A stretch of DNA of 23,326 nt from DASRJX01 sp035649235 (lineage in GTDB: Bacteria > Acidobacteriota > Polarisedimenticolia > Gp22-AA2): positions 1-23,326 of the forward strand of contig DASRJX010000223.1 in NCBI GenBank assembly GCA_035649235.1. The letters are read 5' to 3'. Below, in pieces: positions 7,213-15,688 of this stretch. The position numbers and the translations under genes were made by a program. The notes beneath the pieces were generated by a model. The model had not been told where the DNA came from. It did not search any database and saw only the letters and a list, made by a program, of their open reading frames with translations. Position 1 is the stretch's first letter; each line of letters begins with the position of its first letter.

Positions 7213-8987
7213 GGGCGCGGCATCCGGGGTCGGAGCCCCTTCCCGTCGCGGCTCGCGTCGTCGTCGCCCTGCTCGTCCTGGGACCCGGCGCGCTCGCCGC
7301 CTGCGGCGGCCGCAACAACACGCCGGCGCCGCCGCCCGCCGCCTCCGAGCCGCCGATCGCCGTCCGGTTCACCGACGTGACCAAGGCGGCCGGCATCGCC
7401 TTCGCGCACAACAGCGGCGCGCGCGGCAGGAAGTACCTGCCCGAGACGATGGGCTCGGGGCTCGTCTTCTTCGATTACGACGGCGACGGCCGTCCGGACC
7501 TCTTCCTCGTCAACAGCGCCGACTGGCCGGAGAGCCGCAAGGGGCCGACCTACCCCGCCCTGTACCACAACCGGGGCGACGGCACCTTCGAGGACAGGAC
7601 GAAGCAGGCCGGGCTGTTCCGGGAGAGCTATGGCATCGGCGCCGCGGCGGCCGACTACGACAACGACGGGGACCAGGACCTGTTCCTGAACAACCTGGGG
7701 CCCGATCGGCTGTACCGCAACCGCGGCGACGGCACCTTCGAGGACATGGCCGCGGCCGCGGGCGTCGGCGATCCGGGGTTCGGATCGAGCGCCACCTGGC
7801 TCGACTACGATCGCGACGGGAACCTCGACCTGTTCGTCTGCAACTACGTGCAGTGGGCGGCGCCGGCCGACATCTACTGCACCCTCGACGGCGTCTCCAA
7901 GTCGTATTGCACGCCGGAGTCCTACCGCGGCGCGACCAACCGGCTGTACCGCAACCGCGGCGACGGCACGTTCGAGGACGCGACCGGGAAGGCCGGCGTC
8001 CTCGACGCGAGCGGCAAGTCGCTCGGAGTCGTGGCGCTCGACTACGACGACGACGGGTGGATGGACCTCGCGGTGGCCAACGACACGCAGCCCAACTTCC
8101 TGTATCACAACAAGGGGGACGGCACCTTCGAGGAGGTCGGCCGGATCGCCGGCGTCGCCTTCAGCGAGGAGGGCCGGGCGCGCGGCGCCATGGGCATCGA
8201 CGCCGGCGACTACGACGACAGCGGCCGCGATAGCCTGCTGATCGGCAACTTCGCGAACGAGATGCTGGCCCTGTACCACAACGAAGGGCGCGGACTGTTC
8301 ATCGACGACGCCGCCGCGGCCGGCATCGGCCAGCCGAGCCTCCTCACCCTCGCCTTCGGCTGCTTCTTCTTCGACTACGACCTCGACGGCCGGCTCGATC
8401 TGTTCGTCGCCAACGGCCACGTCGAGAACGACATCAACAAGGTCCAGCCTTCGGTGACCTACGCCGAGCCGCCGCACCTGTTCCGCGGCACGGGCCAGGG
8501 GCGCTTCGAGGAGGCGACTGCGGGGGCCGGCCCCGACCTCGGCCGGCCGGTCGTGGGGCGCGGCGCCGCCTACGCCGACTACGACGGCGACGGCGATCTC
8601 GACATCGCCTTCACGACGAACAACGGGCCTGCTGTGCTCCTGCGCAACGACGGCGGGAGCGCCAACGCGTGGATCAGGCTGCGCCTCGCCGGCACGACCT
8701 CCAACCGCGACGCGGTCGGCGCCCGGGTCCGGCTCGCGTTCCAGGGACGCACCCGGACCCGCACGCTGCGGGCCGCGGCGTCGTACGCCTCGCAGAGCGA
8801 GATGGTCCTCACCTTCGGGCTGGGCCGGCCGGTTGCGGCCGCCGCCGGGGGGGCAGGCGCAGCAGCCGGGGGCGCCGCTCCCGTGGCGATCGAGGTCCGC
8901 TGGCCCGACGGCAGCCTGCAGACGATCCAGGACCTGGCGCCGGGGCGCCAGTATCTGATCCGGCAGGGCGCGGCCGCCGCCGAATAG
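7209..8987 (+). CDS. CRTAC1-type FG-GAP/ASPIC-UnbV lipoprotein
   Basis: A 592-residue protein; ATG 7209 overlaps the cytochrome stop (ATGA), arguing for translational coupling. The N-terminus carries a signal sequence ending in a lipobox (L29-A-A-C32) with Gly at +2, consistent with outer-membrane sorting. Seven FG-GAP/VCBS calcium-loop repeats of the form DYDxDGxxD begin at D89, D149, D199, D278, D334, D389 and D457; the fifth (DYDDSGRDS) is degenerate. An ASPIC/UnbV domain occupies about 483-580, ending in the RWPDGS motif. Such beta-propeller proteins are extracellular and probably bind ligand or matrix. Pairing with a TPR cytochrome recurs in several phyla but, as far as I know, has no assigned function. 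Confidence 0.92.
   Translation: MRARHPGSEPLPVAARVVVALLVLGPGALAACGGRNNTPAPPPAASEPPIAVRFTDVTKAAGIAFAHNSGARGRKYLPETMGSGLVFFDYDGDGRPDLFLVNSADWPESRKGPTYPALYHNRGDGTFEDRTKQAGLFRESYGIGAAAADYDNDGDQDLFLNNLGPDRLYRNRGDGTFEDMAAAAGVGDPGFGSSATWLDYDRDGNLDLFVCNYVQWAAPADIYCTLDGVSKSYCTPESYRGATNRLYRNRGDGTFEDATGKAGVLDASGKSLGVVALDYDDDGWMDLAVANDTQPNFLYHNKGDGTFEEVGRIAGVAFSEEGRARGAMGIDAGDYDDSGRDSLLIGNFANEMLALYHNEGRGLFIDDAAAAGIGQPSLLTLAFGCFFFDYDLDGRLDLFVANGHVENDINKVQPSVTYAEPPHLFRGTGQGRFEEATAGAGPDLGRPVVGRGAAYADYDGDGDLDIAFTTNNGPAVLLRNDGGSANAWIRLRLAGTTSNRDAVGARVRLAFQGRTRTRTLRAAASYASQSEMVLTFGLGRPVAAAAGGAGAAAGGAAPVAIEVRWPDGSLQTIQDLAPGRQYLIRQGAAAAE
7707..7745 (+). repeat. 39-bp direct repeat, copy 1, inside the CRTAC1 gene
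   Basis: Positions 7707-7745 and 7941-7979 are identical at 38 of 39 bases (C versus G at the 30th base, a synonymous third position). They encode the RLYRNRGDGTFED end of consecutive FG-GAP repeats and lie 234 bp (78 codons) apart. Confidence 0.8.
7941..7979 (+). repeat. 39-bp direct repeat, copy 2, inside the CRTAC1 gene
   Basis: Second copy of the repeat at 7707-7745, differing at one synonymous position. More diverged copies of the same coding motif lie near 7561 and 8100. Confidence 0.8.
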
Positions 8988-9007
8988 GGGATTCCAGGAG
9001 ATCCGAC

Positions 9008-9448
9008 ATGCCGATCGAATACCGGATCGACCACGCGAGCCATAGGGTGCTGGCCGAGGGTTACGGCAAGGTCACCGACGAGGACGTGTTCGTGTACCAG
9101 CGCGAGGTCTGGTCGCGCTCCGACGTGCAGGGCTACGACGAGCTGGTCGACATGAGCGACGCCACGACGATCGAGGAGGGATCGAGCGACAGGATGCGCG
9201 AGCTGGCGGCGCTGTCGGCAGCGGCGGATCCCCCGCAAGGCTCGAGCCGGTTCGCCATCGTGGCGCCGGGCGACCTGGCGTTCGGAGTGGGACGCATGTA
9301 CCAGGCCTACCGGCAGCTGAACGATCGCACCACCAAGCAGGTCGCCGTGTTCCGCGAGCGGGAAGCCGCCATCCGCTGGCTCGATGGCGAGGAGCCGGCC
9401 CCCGGCGACTCCATCCCCGCCCCCCCGCGACGAGATCCGCCGACCTGA
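9008..9448 (+). CDS. Small SpoIIAA-like/STAS-like cytoplasmic protein
   Basis: A 146-residue protein with no signal peptide or membrane segment. ATG 9008 is preceded by AGGAG (8996-9000). The pattern (MPIEYRID, then a 'TDEDVFVYQREVW' helix and the 'YDELVDMSD' strand) resembles the SpoIIAA-like family, a STAS-related fold often of unknown role. The C-terminal 20 residues are Pro-rich and probably disordered. It lies 20 nt behind the CRTAC1 lipoprotein gene and is likely the last gene of that operon. A regulatory or scaffolding role is inference. The fold assignment is moderate; it could be an uncharacterised family. Confidence 0.75.
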   Translation: MPIEYRIDHASHRVLAEGYGKVTDEDVFVYQREVWSRSDVQGYDELVDMSDATTIEEGSSDRMRELAALSAAADPPQGSSRFAIVAPGDLAFGVGRMYQAYRQLNDRTTKQVAVFREREAAIRWLDGEEPAPGDSIPAPPRRDPPT

Positions 9449-9451
9449 GGG

Positions 9452-9466
9452 GACGGCTACGCCGTC
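9452..9466. terminator. Hairpin between convergent genes, possible bidirectional terminator
   Basis: GACGGC (9452-9457) and GCCGTC (9461-9466) form a perfect 6-bp stem with a TAC loop in the 16-nt gap between the SpoIIAA-like gene and the adaptor gene. It overlaps the adaptor stop codon. There is no T-tract, so termination is only suggested by position. Confidence 0.3.
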
Positions 9467-10574
9467 AGGACCGCGCTGCCTCCGGGCGCGCCGCGGCGAC
9501 ACCGGCCTTGACGCGATCCTCCTTGGCGAGCCCCTCGACGACCTCGATCCGCATGCCGTCCGACAGGCCCGTCTTGACCTTGCGCCGCGCGAACTGCTGC
9601 GGGGTCGTCTCCACCTCGACGAAGGTCTCGTCCCCCTCGAACTTCAGCAGGCTCTCCTTGACCGCCAGGACGCCGTCGCGGCGATCCAGGACGATGTCGG
9701 CGTTGGCGCTGTAGTTGGCGCGGATGAGCGCGTCGCCCGCGTCCTTGAGCGCCGCGCGGATCTTGAACTGGATGGCGCCGTTCTCCTCCACCCCCTTCGG
9801 CGCGATGGTCTCCAGGACCGCGCCGAAGCGGGCCGGCTCGAGGGCCCCGATGGTGAGCAGGATGTCCATCCCCGGGCGGAGCTTGCCCACCTCGGATTCG
9901 TCCACCTTGCCCTCGAAGATGAGGGTGTTCATGTCGGCGAGCGTGGCGATGGTCGTGCCGTCGTTGAAGGTGTTGGACTCGATGACCGAGGTGCCCTCCT
10001 TGACCGGCACGTCGAGCACGGTCCCGTCGATGGTGGCGCGGACCAGGGTGTTGGTGCCGGTGGCCGAGCGGGCGGGCACGCCGCGCCGGATGACCTCCAG
10101 GGTGTCCGTGGCCCCGGCCAGCTCCTCGACCGCCGTGTCGCGGGCCAGGGTCGCCTGCCGCAGGGTCGTGTCGGGCAGGATGCCCTCGTCGAACAGCCGC
10201 TTGTTCCTCTCGAACTCGCGCTCCGCGTCCGCCAGCCGCAGGCGCGCCTGGTTGACGCGGCTCTCGGCCGCCGCGAGCTGGGCGGTCTGAGGGATGACCC
10301 GGATGGTGGCCAGCAGGTCGCCGCGCCGCACCCGCTGCCCGGCCTCGACCTTGATCGTCTCGATGATGCCCGACACCTGCGGCTTGACGGCCACCTCCTT
10401 GCGCGGGATCACCGCGCCGGTGGCCACCGCCTTTTTGACGATGTCGGCGATCTCCGGCGTCTCGGTGGCGTAGACGACCGGCTTCTCGCGGGCCTTGGTC
10501 CAGAGGTAGACCAGCGTCCCTCCGAACAAGGTGACCAGCACGAGCGCCAGAAAGACGGTCAGGACTCTCTTCAT
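9465..10574 (-). CDS. HlyD/MacA-like periplasmic adaptor of an ABC exporter
   Basis: A 369-residue membrane-fusion protein. The N-terminal hydrophobic anchor (about 4-25) is followed by a first barrel/lipoyl half-motif (VKPQVSGIIETIKVEAGQ, about 63-80), an alpha-hairpin rich in Ala, Glu and Arg (about 95-160), the second lipoyl half (ATIDGTVLDVPVKEG) and a C-terminal beta-barrel. In the cell it would bridge the inner-membrane FtsX-type permeases to an outer-membrane TolC-like channel. ATG 10574 has GGAGA upstream and lies 19 nt behind the second permease gene, so it is the last gene of the exporter operon. Substrate is not deducible. Confidence 0.9.
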   Translation of the reverse strand: MKRVLTVFLALVLVTLFGGTLVYLWTKAREKPVVYATETPEIADIVKKAVATGAVIPRKEVAVKPQVSGIIETIKVEAGQRVRRGDLLATIRVIPQTAQLAAAESRVNQARLRLADAEREFERNKRLFDEGILPDTTLRQATLARDTAVEELAGATDTLEVIRRGVPARSATGTNTLVRATIDGTVLDVPVKEGTSVIESNTFNDGTTIATLADMNTLIFEGKVDESEVGKLRPGMDILLTIGALEPARFGAVLETIAPKGVEENGAIQFKIRAALKDAGDALIRANYSANADIVLDRRDGVLAVKESLLKFEGDETFVEVETTPQQFARRKVKTGLSDGMRIEVVEGLAKEDRVKAGVAAARPEAARS

Positions 10575-10593
10575 GGGAATTCGTCTCCGGATC

Positions 10594-11859
10594 TCATACG
10601 ATGGCGCGCAAGGCCTCGACGGGGCTCATCTTGACGGCGCGCCGGGCGGGAAAGAGGCCGGCCAGGACGCCCGAGCCGACCAGGATGACGAGCGTCTGCA
10701 AGGCGGCGGCCAGCGAGACCTCCGGATTCTTGAACATGCCGCCGTCCGAGGCGGGGATGAGGCCGGCGGTCACCTCGACGACGCCCACGCCCGCCACCAG
10801 CCCCAGGTATCCCGCCACACAGGTCAGGACCAGGGCCTCGTAGACGACCTGGAGCTGGATCGCGAAGGGCGTCGCGCCGACCGCGCGCCGCACGCCGATC
10901 TCGTTGGTCCTCTCGCGCACGATGACCAGCATGATGTTGCTCACGCCGATCACCCCGGCCGCGAGGGTTCCGATCCCGACGATCCAGATGAGCATCTTGA
11001 TCCCGGCGAACAGCCCCTGGATCTGGCCGAACTCCTTCTCGAGGTTGAAGTGCCCCAGGGCGCGCTGGTCATCGGGGGCGATCCGGTGCCGCTCCTTGAG
11101 CAGCGCCAGGACCTTCTCCTCCATGACCGTTGCCGACGCCGCCGGCCGCGAGGTGATCGCGAACCAGCCCACCTTGTCGCCGTAGTTGAAGGCGGACTGG
11201 AAGGTGGTGAACGGGACGAACAGGCTCTGAGCCTGATCGTCCCTGGAATTCCCGGAGCGGGGCGGCTTGAAGACGCCGACGACCTTGAAGTAGACGCCGT
11301 TGATGCGGATCAGCCCCCCAAGCGGATCCTCGTCCTTGTCGAACAGGACCTCCTGCACGCGCGGGCCGATGACGGCGACCTTGCGGCGCTCCTGGACGTC
11401 GATGGGATTGAGGAAGCGGCCGGCGACCAGGCGCACCGACTGGATGCGGGCGATGTCCGGGTAGTCCCCCATGACGCTGAAGGCCCCCGCCTTCCGGCCC
11501 CGGGTGATGTTGTTGCCGCCGCGCCAGCCGCCGAGCTGGTTGCGCGGACAGACGACGCCGGCCTCCTCGACCTGCTGGCGGATAGCCGCCGCGTCCGCGA
11601 CCTCGAGCTGGATGGTCCGCCCCGGCGGCATGCCGCGCCAGGGCTTGCTGGTGCGCTGCGACCAGATGAAGACGCTGTTGGTGGCGCCATCCGAGAAGTC
11701 CTGCTGGACGCCGTTCGACAGCCCGTTCCCCGATCCCAGCATCACCATGAGCATGAAGATGCCCCAGAACACGCCGAAGGCGGTCAGGAACGTGCGCGTC
11801 TTGTTGCCGCGCAGGACCTCCAGGATCTCCTGCCAGTGATCGGGATCGAAGAAGCTCAT
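10594..11859 (-). CDS. MacB/FtsX-type ABC transporter permease (second)
   Basis: A 421-residue permease with the MacB layout: an N-terminal helix (about 24-42), a large periplasmic MacB_PCD-like domain, then three C-terminal helices forming the FtsX domain and the conserved tail PARRAVKMSPVEALR. The ATP-binding subunit is a separate gene, unlike E. coli MacB, where it is fused. It is 13 nt downstream of a paralogous permease with the same start pattern (WQEIL...R.NxxRxFLTAF.V.WGIFML), so the two probably form a heterodimer in one mechanotransmission exporter. The substrate could be a peptide, lipid-like compound or antibiotic. Confidence 0.92.
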   Translation of the reverse strand: MSFFDPDHWQEILEVLRGNKTRTFLTAFGVFWGIFMLMVMLGSGNGLSNGVQQDFSDGATNSVFIWSQRTSKPWRGMPPGRTIQLEVADAAAIRQQVEEAGVVCPRNQLGGWRGGNNITRGRKAGAFSVMGDYPDIARIQSVRLVAGRFLNPIDVQERRKVAVIGPRVQEVLFDKDEDPLGGLIRINGVYFKVVGVFKPPRSGNSRDDQAQSLFVPFTTFQSAFNYGDKVGWFAITSRPAASATVMEEKVLALLKERHRIAPDDQRALGHFNLEKEFGQIQGLFAGIKMLIWIVGIGTLAAGVIGVSNIMLVIVRERTNEIGVRRAVGATPFAIQLQVVYEALVLTCVAGYLGLVAGVGVVEVTAGLIPASDGGMFKNPEVSLAAALQTLVILVGSGVLAGLFPARRAVKMSPVEALRAIV

Positions 11860-11872
11860 CCGCTCGTCCTCA

Positions 11873-13105
11873 TTACTCGTTCCTCAGCGCCTCGACGGGG
11901 CGGAGCCGGCCGGCCCGGCGGGCGGGGAAGAAGCCGGCCGCGGCCCCGGCGACGATGAGCAGCACCGTCGCCTGGATGGCGACGCCGAGGTCGACCTCCG
12001 GCTGGAGGAAGAAGCCGTCCTTCGGCAGGAAGCCCGCGGCCACCTCGAGCGTGACGATGCCGAGCACCATGCCCGCATAGCCTGCGACCGAGGTGATGAG
12101 GATTGACTCCTTCAGGATGAGCGAGACGATCGACCAGGGCGTCGCGCCGAGCGCCCGCCGGACGCCGATCTCGCGGGTCCTCTCGCGCACGGCGATCATC
12201 ATGATGTTGCTGACGCCCACGACGCCGGCCAGGATCGTTCCCAGCCCGACGATCCAGACGAACATCCGGATGGCTGCCATGAGCTTCACGAACCGCTCGA
12301 ACTGCTCGTTGTTGTTGTTCACGAACACGGCCCGTGCATCCTCGACGTCGAAGGTGTGGCGCGCGGCCAGCCGCCGCTGGATCTCCTTCGACATCACCTG
12401 GGTCTCGGCGAGCGGGGCCTCCCCGGTCGTCATCATGATCTGGCCCACCCGGTTGGCGCCGCCGAACGCCCTCTGCGCCGTCGAGATCGGCAGGTAGATC
12501 TTCTCCTGCTCGGTCTCGGCGCCCTCGTCCGTGAACAGGCCCACGACCTTGAAGGCGACGCCGTTGATCTCCAGATCACGGCCGAGGGGGGAGACGTCCT
12601 TGAACAGGGCCGTCGCGACCTTCTGGCCAATCGCCGCGACCTTGCGGTGGTCCTTGATGTCCAGAGGGTTGATGAACCGCCCTTCTGTCATGATCGTCTT
12701 CTCGATGTAGAGGTGGCCCGGATGCACCGAGCGTACGTCGAACGTCCCGGTCTCGTCGCGGTAGCGCACGCTCAGCCGGCCGCCAATCATGAACCGCGAC
12801 GTGACGTTCTCCACGCCGTTGACGCCGGTCTCGATCTCGTCGTGGTCCTCGTTCGTGAGCTGTACCTTGCGGCCGGGCTGCAGGCCCTTGTACGGCACGC
12901 TCACCTGCCCCGGGAAGACCCAGATGCTGTTGATGGCGTCGTCCCGGAACTGATAGGCCACGCCGTGTGACAGGCCGGCGCCCGATCCGAGGAGGATGAT
13001 CAGCATGAAGATCCCCCAGGCGACGCTGAAGGCCGTCAGGAAGGATCGCATCTGATTGGCTCGGATCGTGTCCAGGATCTCCTGCCAGGTGTCGATGTCA
13101 AGCAT
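11873..13105 (-). CDS. MacB/FtsX-type ABC transporter permease (first)
   Basis: A 410-residue permease: N-terminal helix (about 22-41), periplasmic MacB_PCD-like domain containing a V-R-Y-R-D-E stretch, and three C-terminal helices with the conserved FtsX motif around GVSNIMMIAVRERTREIGVRR and the tail PARRAGRLRPVEALR. Its start overlaps the 3' end of the ATPase gene by 8 nt (13098-13105), indicating coupled translation with its ATPase. It is clearly paralogous to the downstream permease, arguing for a tandem duplication followed by divergence into a heterodimer. Confidence 0.92.
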   Translation of the reverse strand: MLDIDTWQEILDTIRANQMRSFLTAFSVAWGIFMLIILLGSGAGLSHGVAYQFRDDAINSIWVFPGQVSVPYKGLQPGRKVQLTNEDHDEIETGVNGVENVTSRFMIGGRLSVRYRDETGTFDVRSVHPGHLYIEKTIMTEGRFINPLDIKDHRKVAAIGQKVATALFKDVSPLGRDLEINGVAFKVVGLFTDEGAETEQEKIYLPISTAQRAFGGANRVGQIMMTTGEAPLAETQVMSKEIQRRLAARHTFDVEDARAVFVNNNNEQFERFVKLMAAIRMFVWIVGLGTILAGVVGVSNIMMIAVRERTREIGVRRALGATPWSIVSLILKESILITSVAGYAGMVLGIVTLEVAAGFLPKDGFFLQPEVDLGVAIQATVLLIVAGAAAGFFPARRAGRLRPVEALRNE

Positions 13106-13784
13106 CGGCGGGGCTCTCGTGGGAGTTCTCGATCCGCCCGTCCCGCAGGCGGATGATCCGCTGGGTCATCGCCGCCACCTCGCGCTCGTGGGTCACCACG
13201 ACGACCGTGACCCCCTCACCGTTGACCTCCTGCAGGAGGCGCATGATCTCGAGCGACGTCGCCGAGTCGAGGGCGCCGGTCGGCTCGTCGGCCAGCAGCA
13301 TCTTGGGACGGGAGACGAGCGCCCGGGCGATGGCGACCCGCTGCTGCTGGCCGCCCGACAGCTCCGAGGGCCGGTGCTCGGACCACTCCAGCAGGCCCAC
13401 GCGCTCGAGCTGCCTGCGGGCCGCCTGCAGCCGCTTCCCCCGGCTCACGCCCTGGTAGTACAGGGGCAGGGCCACGTTCTCGGCCGCGGTCTTGAACGGG
13501 ATCAGGTTGAAGGACTGGAACACGAACCCGACCCACTGGCGCCGGCAGACCGCCGCCCGCGTCTCCGAGATGTCCTTCATCAGCTGACCGTCGAGGTGGT
13601 AGGCCCCGGCATCGTAGCCGTCGAGCAGCCCCAGGATGTTCATCAGGGTGGACTTCCCGGACCCCGACGTCCCCATGATGGAGACCATCTCCCCCCGGTC
13701 GATCATCAGGTCGACGGACTTCAGGACGTGCAGGCGGCTGCGGCCCATGACGTACGACTTCTCGACCTTCTCGAGCTGGAGCAT
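13098..13784 (-). CDS. MacB/LolD-type ABC transporter ATP-binding protein
   Basis: A 228-residue ATPase with every catalytic motif intact: Walker A GTSGSGKST (38-46), Q-loop Gln90, signature LSGGQQQ (142-148), Walker B MLLADEP (162-168) with catalytic Glu167, and H-loop His199. Length and sequence match the stand-alone LolD/MacB ATPase group. ATG 13784 has AAAGGA just upstream. It energises the two permeases encoded directly downstream (8-nt overlap). The sensor kinase gene ends 90 nt upstream on the same strand, so read-through from it is possible. Confidence 0.95.
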   Translation of the reverse strand: MLQLEKVEKSYVMGRSRLHVLKSVDLMIDRGEMVSIMGTSGSGKSTLMNILGLLDGYDAGAYHLDGQLMKDISETRAAVCRRQWVGFVFQSFNLIPFKTAAENVALPLYYQGVSRGKRLQAARRQLERVGLLEWSEHRPSELSGGQQQRVAIARALVSRPKMLLADEPTGALDSATSLEIMRLLQEVNGEGVTVVVVTHEREVAAMTQRIIRLRDGRIENSHESPADA

Positions 13785-13874
13785 GGTCCTTTAAACGATA
13801 CGCCAGGTCTGGGGTTCCATGCGAGCAGCGAATCGAAAGACGGTGCGGGGCCGCGCGGCGGCCGGGCTGGGCTC

Positions 13875-15629
13875 CTAGGAGCCCTGGGACCCCCAGCCGT
13901 CCCCCTGGGGATAGGCCGCCCAGTCCCCGGCGGGCACGGAACACGCCACCACCACGCCGCCCTGGGGGCCGTTGCGGACCTCCAGGGTGCCGCCCACCAT
14001 CCGGGCGCGGTACTTCATGATGCGCAGTCCCATGCCATGCTGGCCGTCGAGGTCGCCTGGCAGGCCCACGCCGTCGTCCGTGATGGTCAGGTTGACGGTC
14101 CCGTTGACCGTGGTGAGGTCGATCGCCAGTCGTTGCGCCCGGCCGTGCTTGACGGCGTTGTGCACGGCCTCCTGCACGATACGGAAGAGCTGGATGGCCG
14201 TCGGCCCCCTGAGCTCGGCGCACGGCGAGCCGTCCGATCGGACCGTGCACGTGACGCCGCGCGCGATCTCGGTGCCGCGAGCCAGGTTCTTCAAGGTCGG
14301 CAGCAGCCCGAGCCCTTCCAGCTCCACCGGGTAGGATCGCCGCGCCAGGCTGCGTGTCTCCTGAATGCTCTGCTCGACCAGTTTCTGCACCTGCCGGGCG
14401 TCCTGCGCCCGTTCGGGAGAGACGTCCCGCAGCTTCTCGCGCAGACCCGCCAGCATGAACCCGATGCCGGCCAGTTGCTGGCCGAGGCCGTCGTGCAGCT
14501 CCGATCCGAGCCGGAGGTGCTCGCGCTCGATGATGCCGGCGATCTGCGCCTCCAGCTGCCTCCGCTCGTCGATCTGCGCCTGCAGCTCCTGCCTCGACCG
14601 CGACAGGTCTGCGGTGCGCCTCTGGACGCGCGCCTCGATCTCGAGGACGTGACGCTGCAGCTCCGCCTCGCTCTTGCGCAGCGCATCCTCGACACGCCGT
14701 ACCTTGAAGACCGCGGCTCCGAGCACCAGGTTCGTCATGGTGACGGTGCCCACGAACGACTGCAGCAGGAGGAGGGAGTCGTTCGGGTCGCTCACGACGA
14801 GCGGCCCGTACCCCCCCAAGGTGCCCCAGAGGGCGACCCAGGCGACGAGGAACACCGACGTCGCCGCCCCGAGCGGGCCGAAGCGGAAGGCCGCCCAGAG
14901 AAGCGGCGGGATGGCCATGAACGACCTGATGCCCCCCCCGAATCGCTCCGGAAGGAAGCCCCCGAAGACGATCAGGGCGGTGGCGCCCAGAACCGCGAGC
15001 ATCGCCAGCGCTTCGGCGAGCACCCTGCCGCCCCAGCGCGGCCGCAGCGTCGTGCTCCAGATCAGGAGCAGCGGGGCGATCACCATGGCGCTCACCAGGT
15101 CGCCGAGCCACCAGGTCAGCCAGATGTGCGGGCCTTCGCTCCACGCCATGAAGCTCGCCAGCCCCAGGCTCAAGACTCCGATCGTGGCGCTGATGGCGGT
15201 GCTCGGGACCGCCGCGACCAGGATGTACCTGAAAACGCTGCCGGCGTCCTCGAAGGCCCGGCGGCCGCCGGAGAAGCGCAGGGCCAGGGCGCCGCCCACG
15301 ACCGCCTCGAGGGTGTTCCCGGTGGCGATCCCGATTGACGTCAGCCAGAAACCGGTCGTGGTGAGGTTGACGAAGAAGGCCCCGATCCAGATGCCCGGCC
15401 ACATGCGGGGCCCCAGCAGGACGACGGCCGCCAGCGCGATCCCGGTTGGAGGCCAGACGGCGGAGGCGCTCTGGTTGGCGAACGCCAGCAGGAGCCCGAA
15501 CTTGCCGGCGAGGTAATAGACCAGCGCCAGGGCCGCCATCCTGGCCAGATCCGAGACCGGAGCGCCCCGCGTCGTTGCTGGCAATAGGGGAGTGTCGGCC
15601 CGTTCAGGCTCCACCAGGAACCTCGCCAC
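13875..15629 (-). CDS. MASE1-domain sensor histidine kinase (NarX/HisKA_3 class)
   Basis: A 584-residue kinase. The first roughly 310 residues form a MASE1-type multi-helix membrane sensor (motifs SASAVWPPTGIALA, about 54-67, and WWLGDLVSAMVIAP, about 173-186). A coiled-coil linker (about 312-375) leads to the HisKA_3 phosphoacceptor His379 in the HDGLGQ motif, and then to an ATPase domain with N-box Asn491, G1 DDGVG and G2 GMGL (532-535). Start is GTG 15629, supported by GGAGGG about 8 nt upstream. No response regulator is adjacent; the nearest fitting partner is the NarL-type regulator at 18152-18859. It lies directly upstream of the exporter genes on the same strand, so exporter regulation is plausible but unproven. 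Confidence 0.93.
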   Translation of the reverse strand: MARFLVEPERADTPLLPATTRGAPVSDLARMAALALVYYLAGKFGLLLAFANQSASAVWPPTGIALAAVVLLGPRMWPGIWIGAFFVNLTTTGFWLTSIGIATGNTLEAVVGGALALRFSGGRRAFEDAGSVFRYILVAAVPSTAISATIGVLSLGLASFMAWSEGPHIWLTWWLGDLVSAMVIAPLLLIWSTTLRPRWGGRVLAEALAMLAVLGATALIVFGGFLPERFGGGIRSFMAIPPLLWAAFRFGPLGAATSVFLVAWVALWGTLGGYGPLVVSDPNDSLLLLQSFVGTVTMTNLVLGAAVFKVRRVEDALRKSEAELQRHVLEIEARVQRRTADLSRSRQELQAQIDERRQLEAQIAGIIEREHLRLGSELHDGLGQQLAGIGFMLAGLREKLRDVSPERAQDARQVQKLVEQSIQETRSLARRSYPVELEGLGLLPTLKNLARGTEIARGVTCTVRSDGSPCAELRGPTAIQLFRIVQEAVHNAVKHGRAQRLAIDLTTVNGTVNLTITDDGVGLPGDLDGQHGMGLRIMKYRARMVGGTLEVRNGPQGGVVVACSVPAGDWAAYPQGDGWGSQGS

Positions 15630-15658
15630 AGGGTACCCTCCGGCCGCGCCGGGCGGGA

Positions 15659-15682
15659 GGATCGGCCCGATCCCTTAGGGAT
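15659..15682 (-). promoter_or_regulatory. Two palindromes sharing four bases in the MASE1 kinase leader
   Basis: GGATCGG-C-CCGATCC (15659-15673) and ATCCC-TTA-GGGAT (15670-15682) are both perfect and share bases 15670-15673, so as RNA hairpins they would be mutually exclusive. They sit just downstream of a candidate promoter and upstream of the kinase Shine-Dalgarno. They could instead be protein-binding sites. Confidence 0.35.
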
Positions 15683-15688
15683 GGCGCG

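Noticed and set aside
7119..8477. Long - strand frame opposite the CRTAC1 gene, with regular VVVV repeats.
   Set aside because: The periodicity is the mirror of the DYDGDG repeats on the coding strand, not an independent protein.
13056..15338. Long + strand frame (760 codons) opposite the ATPase and MASE1 kinase.
   Set aside because: It crosses two convincing - strand genes and contains no recognisable domain.
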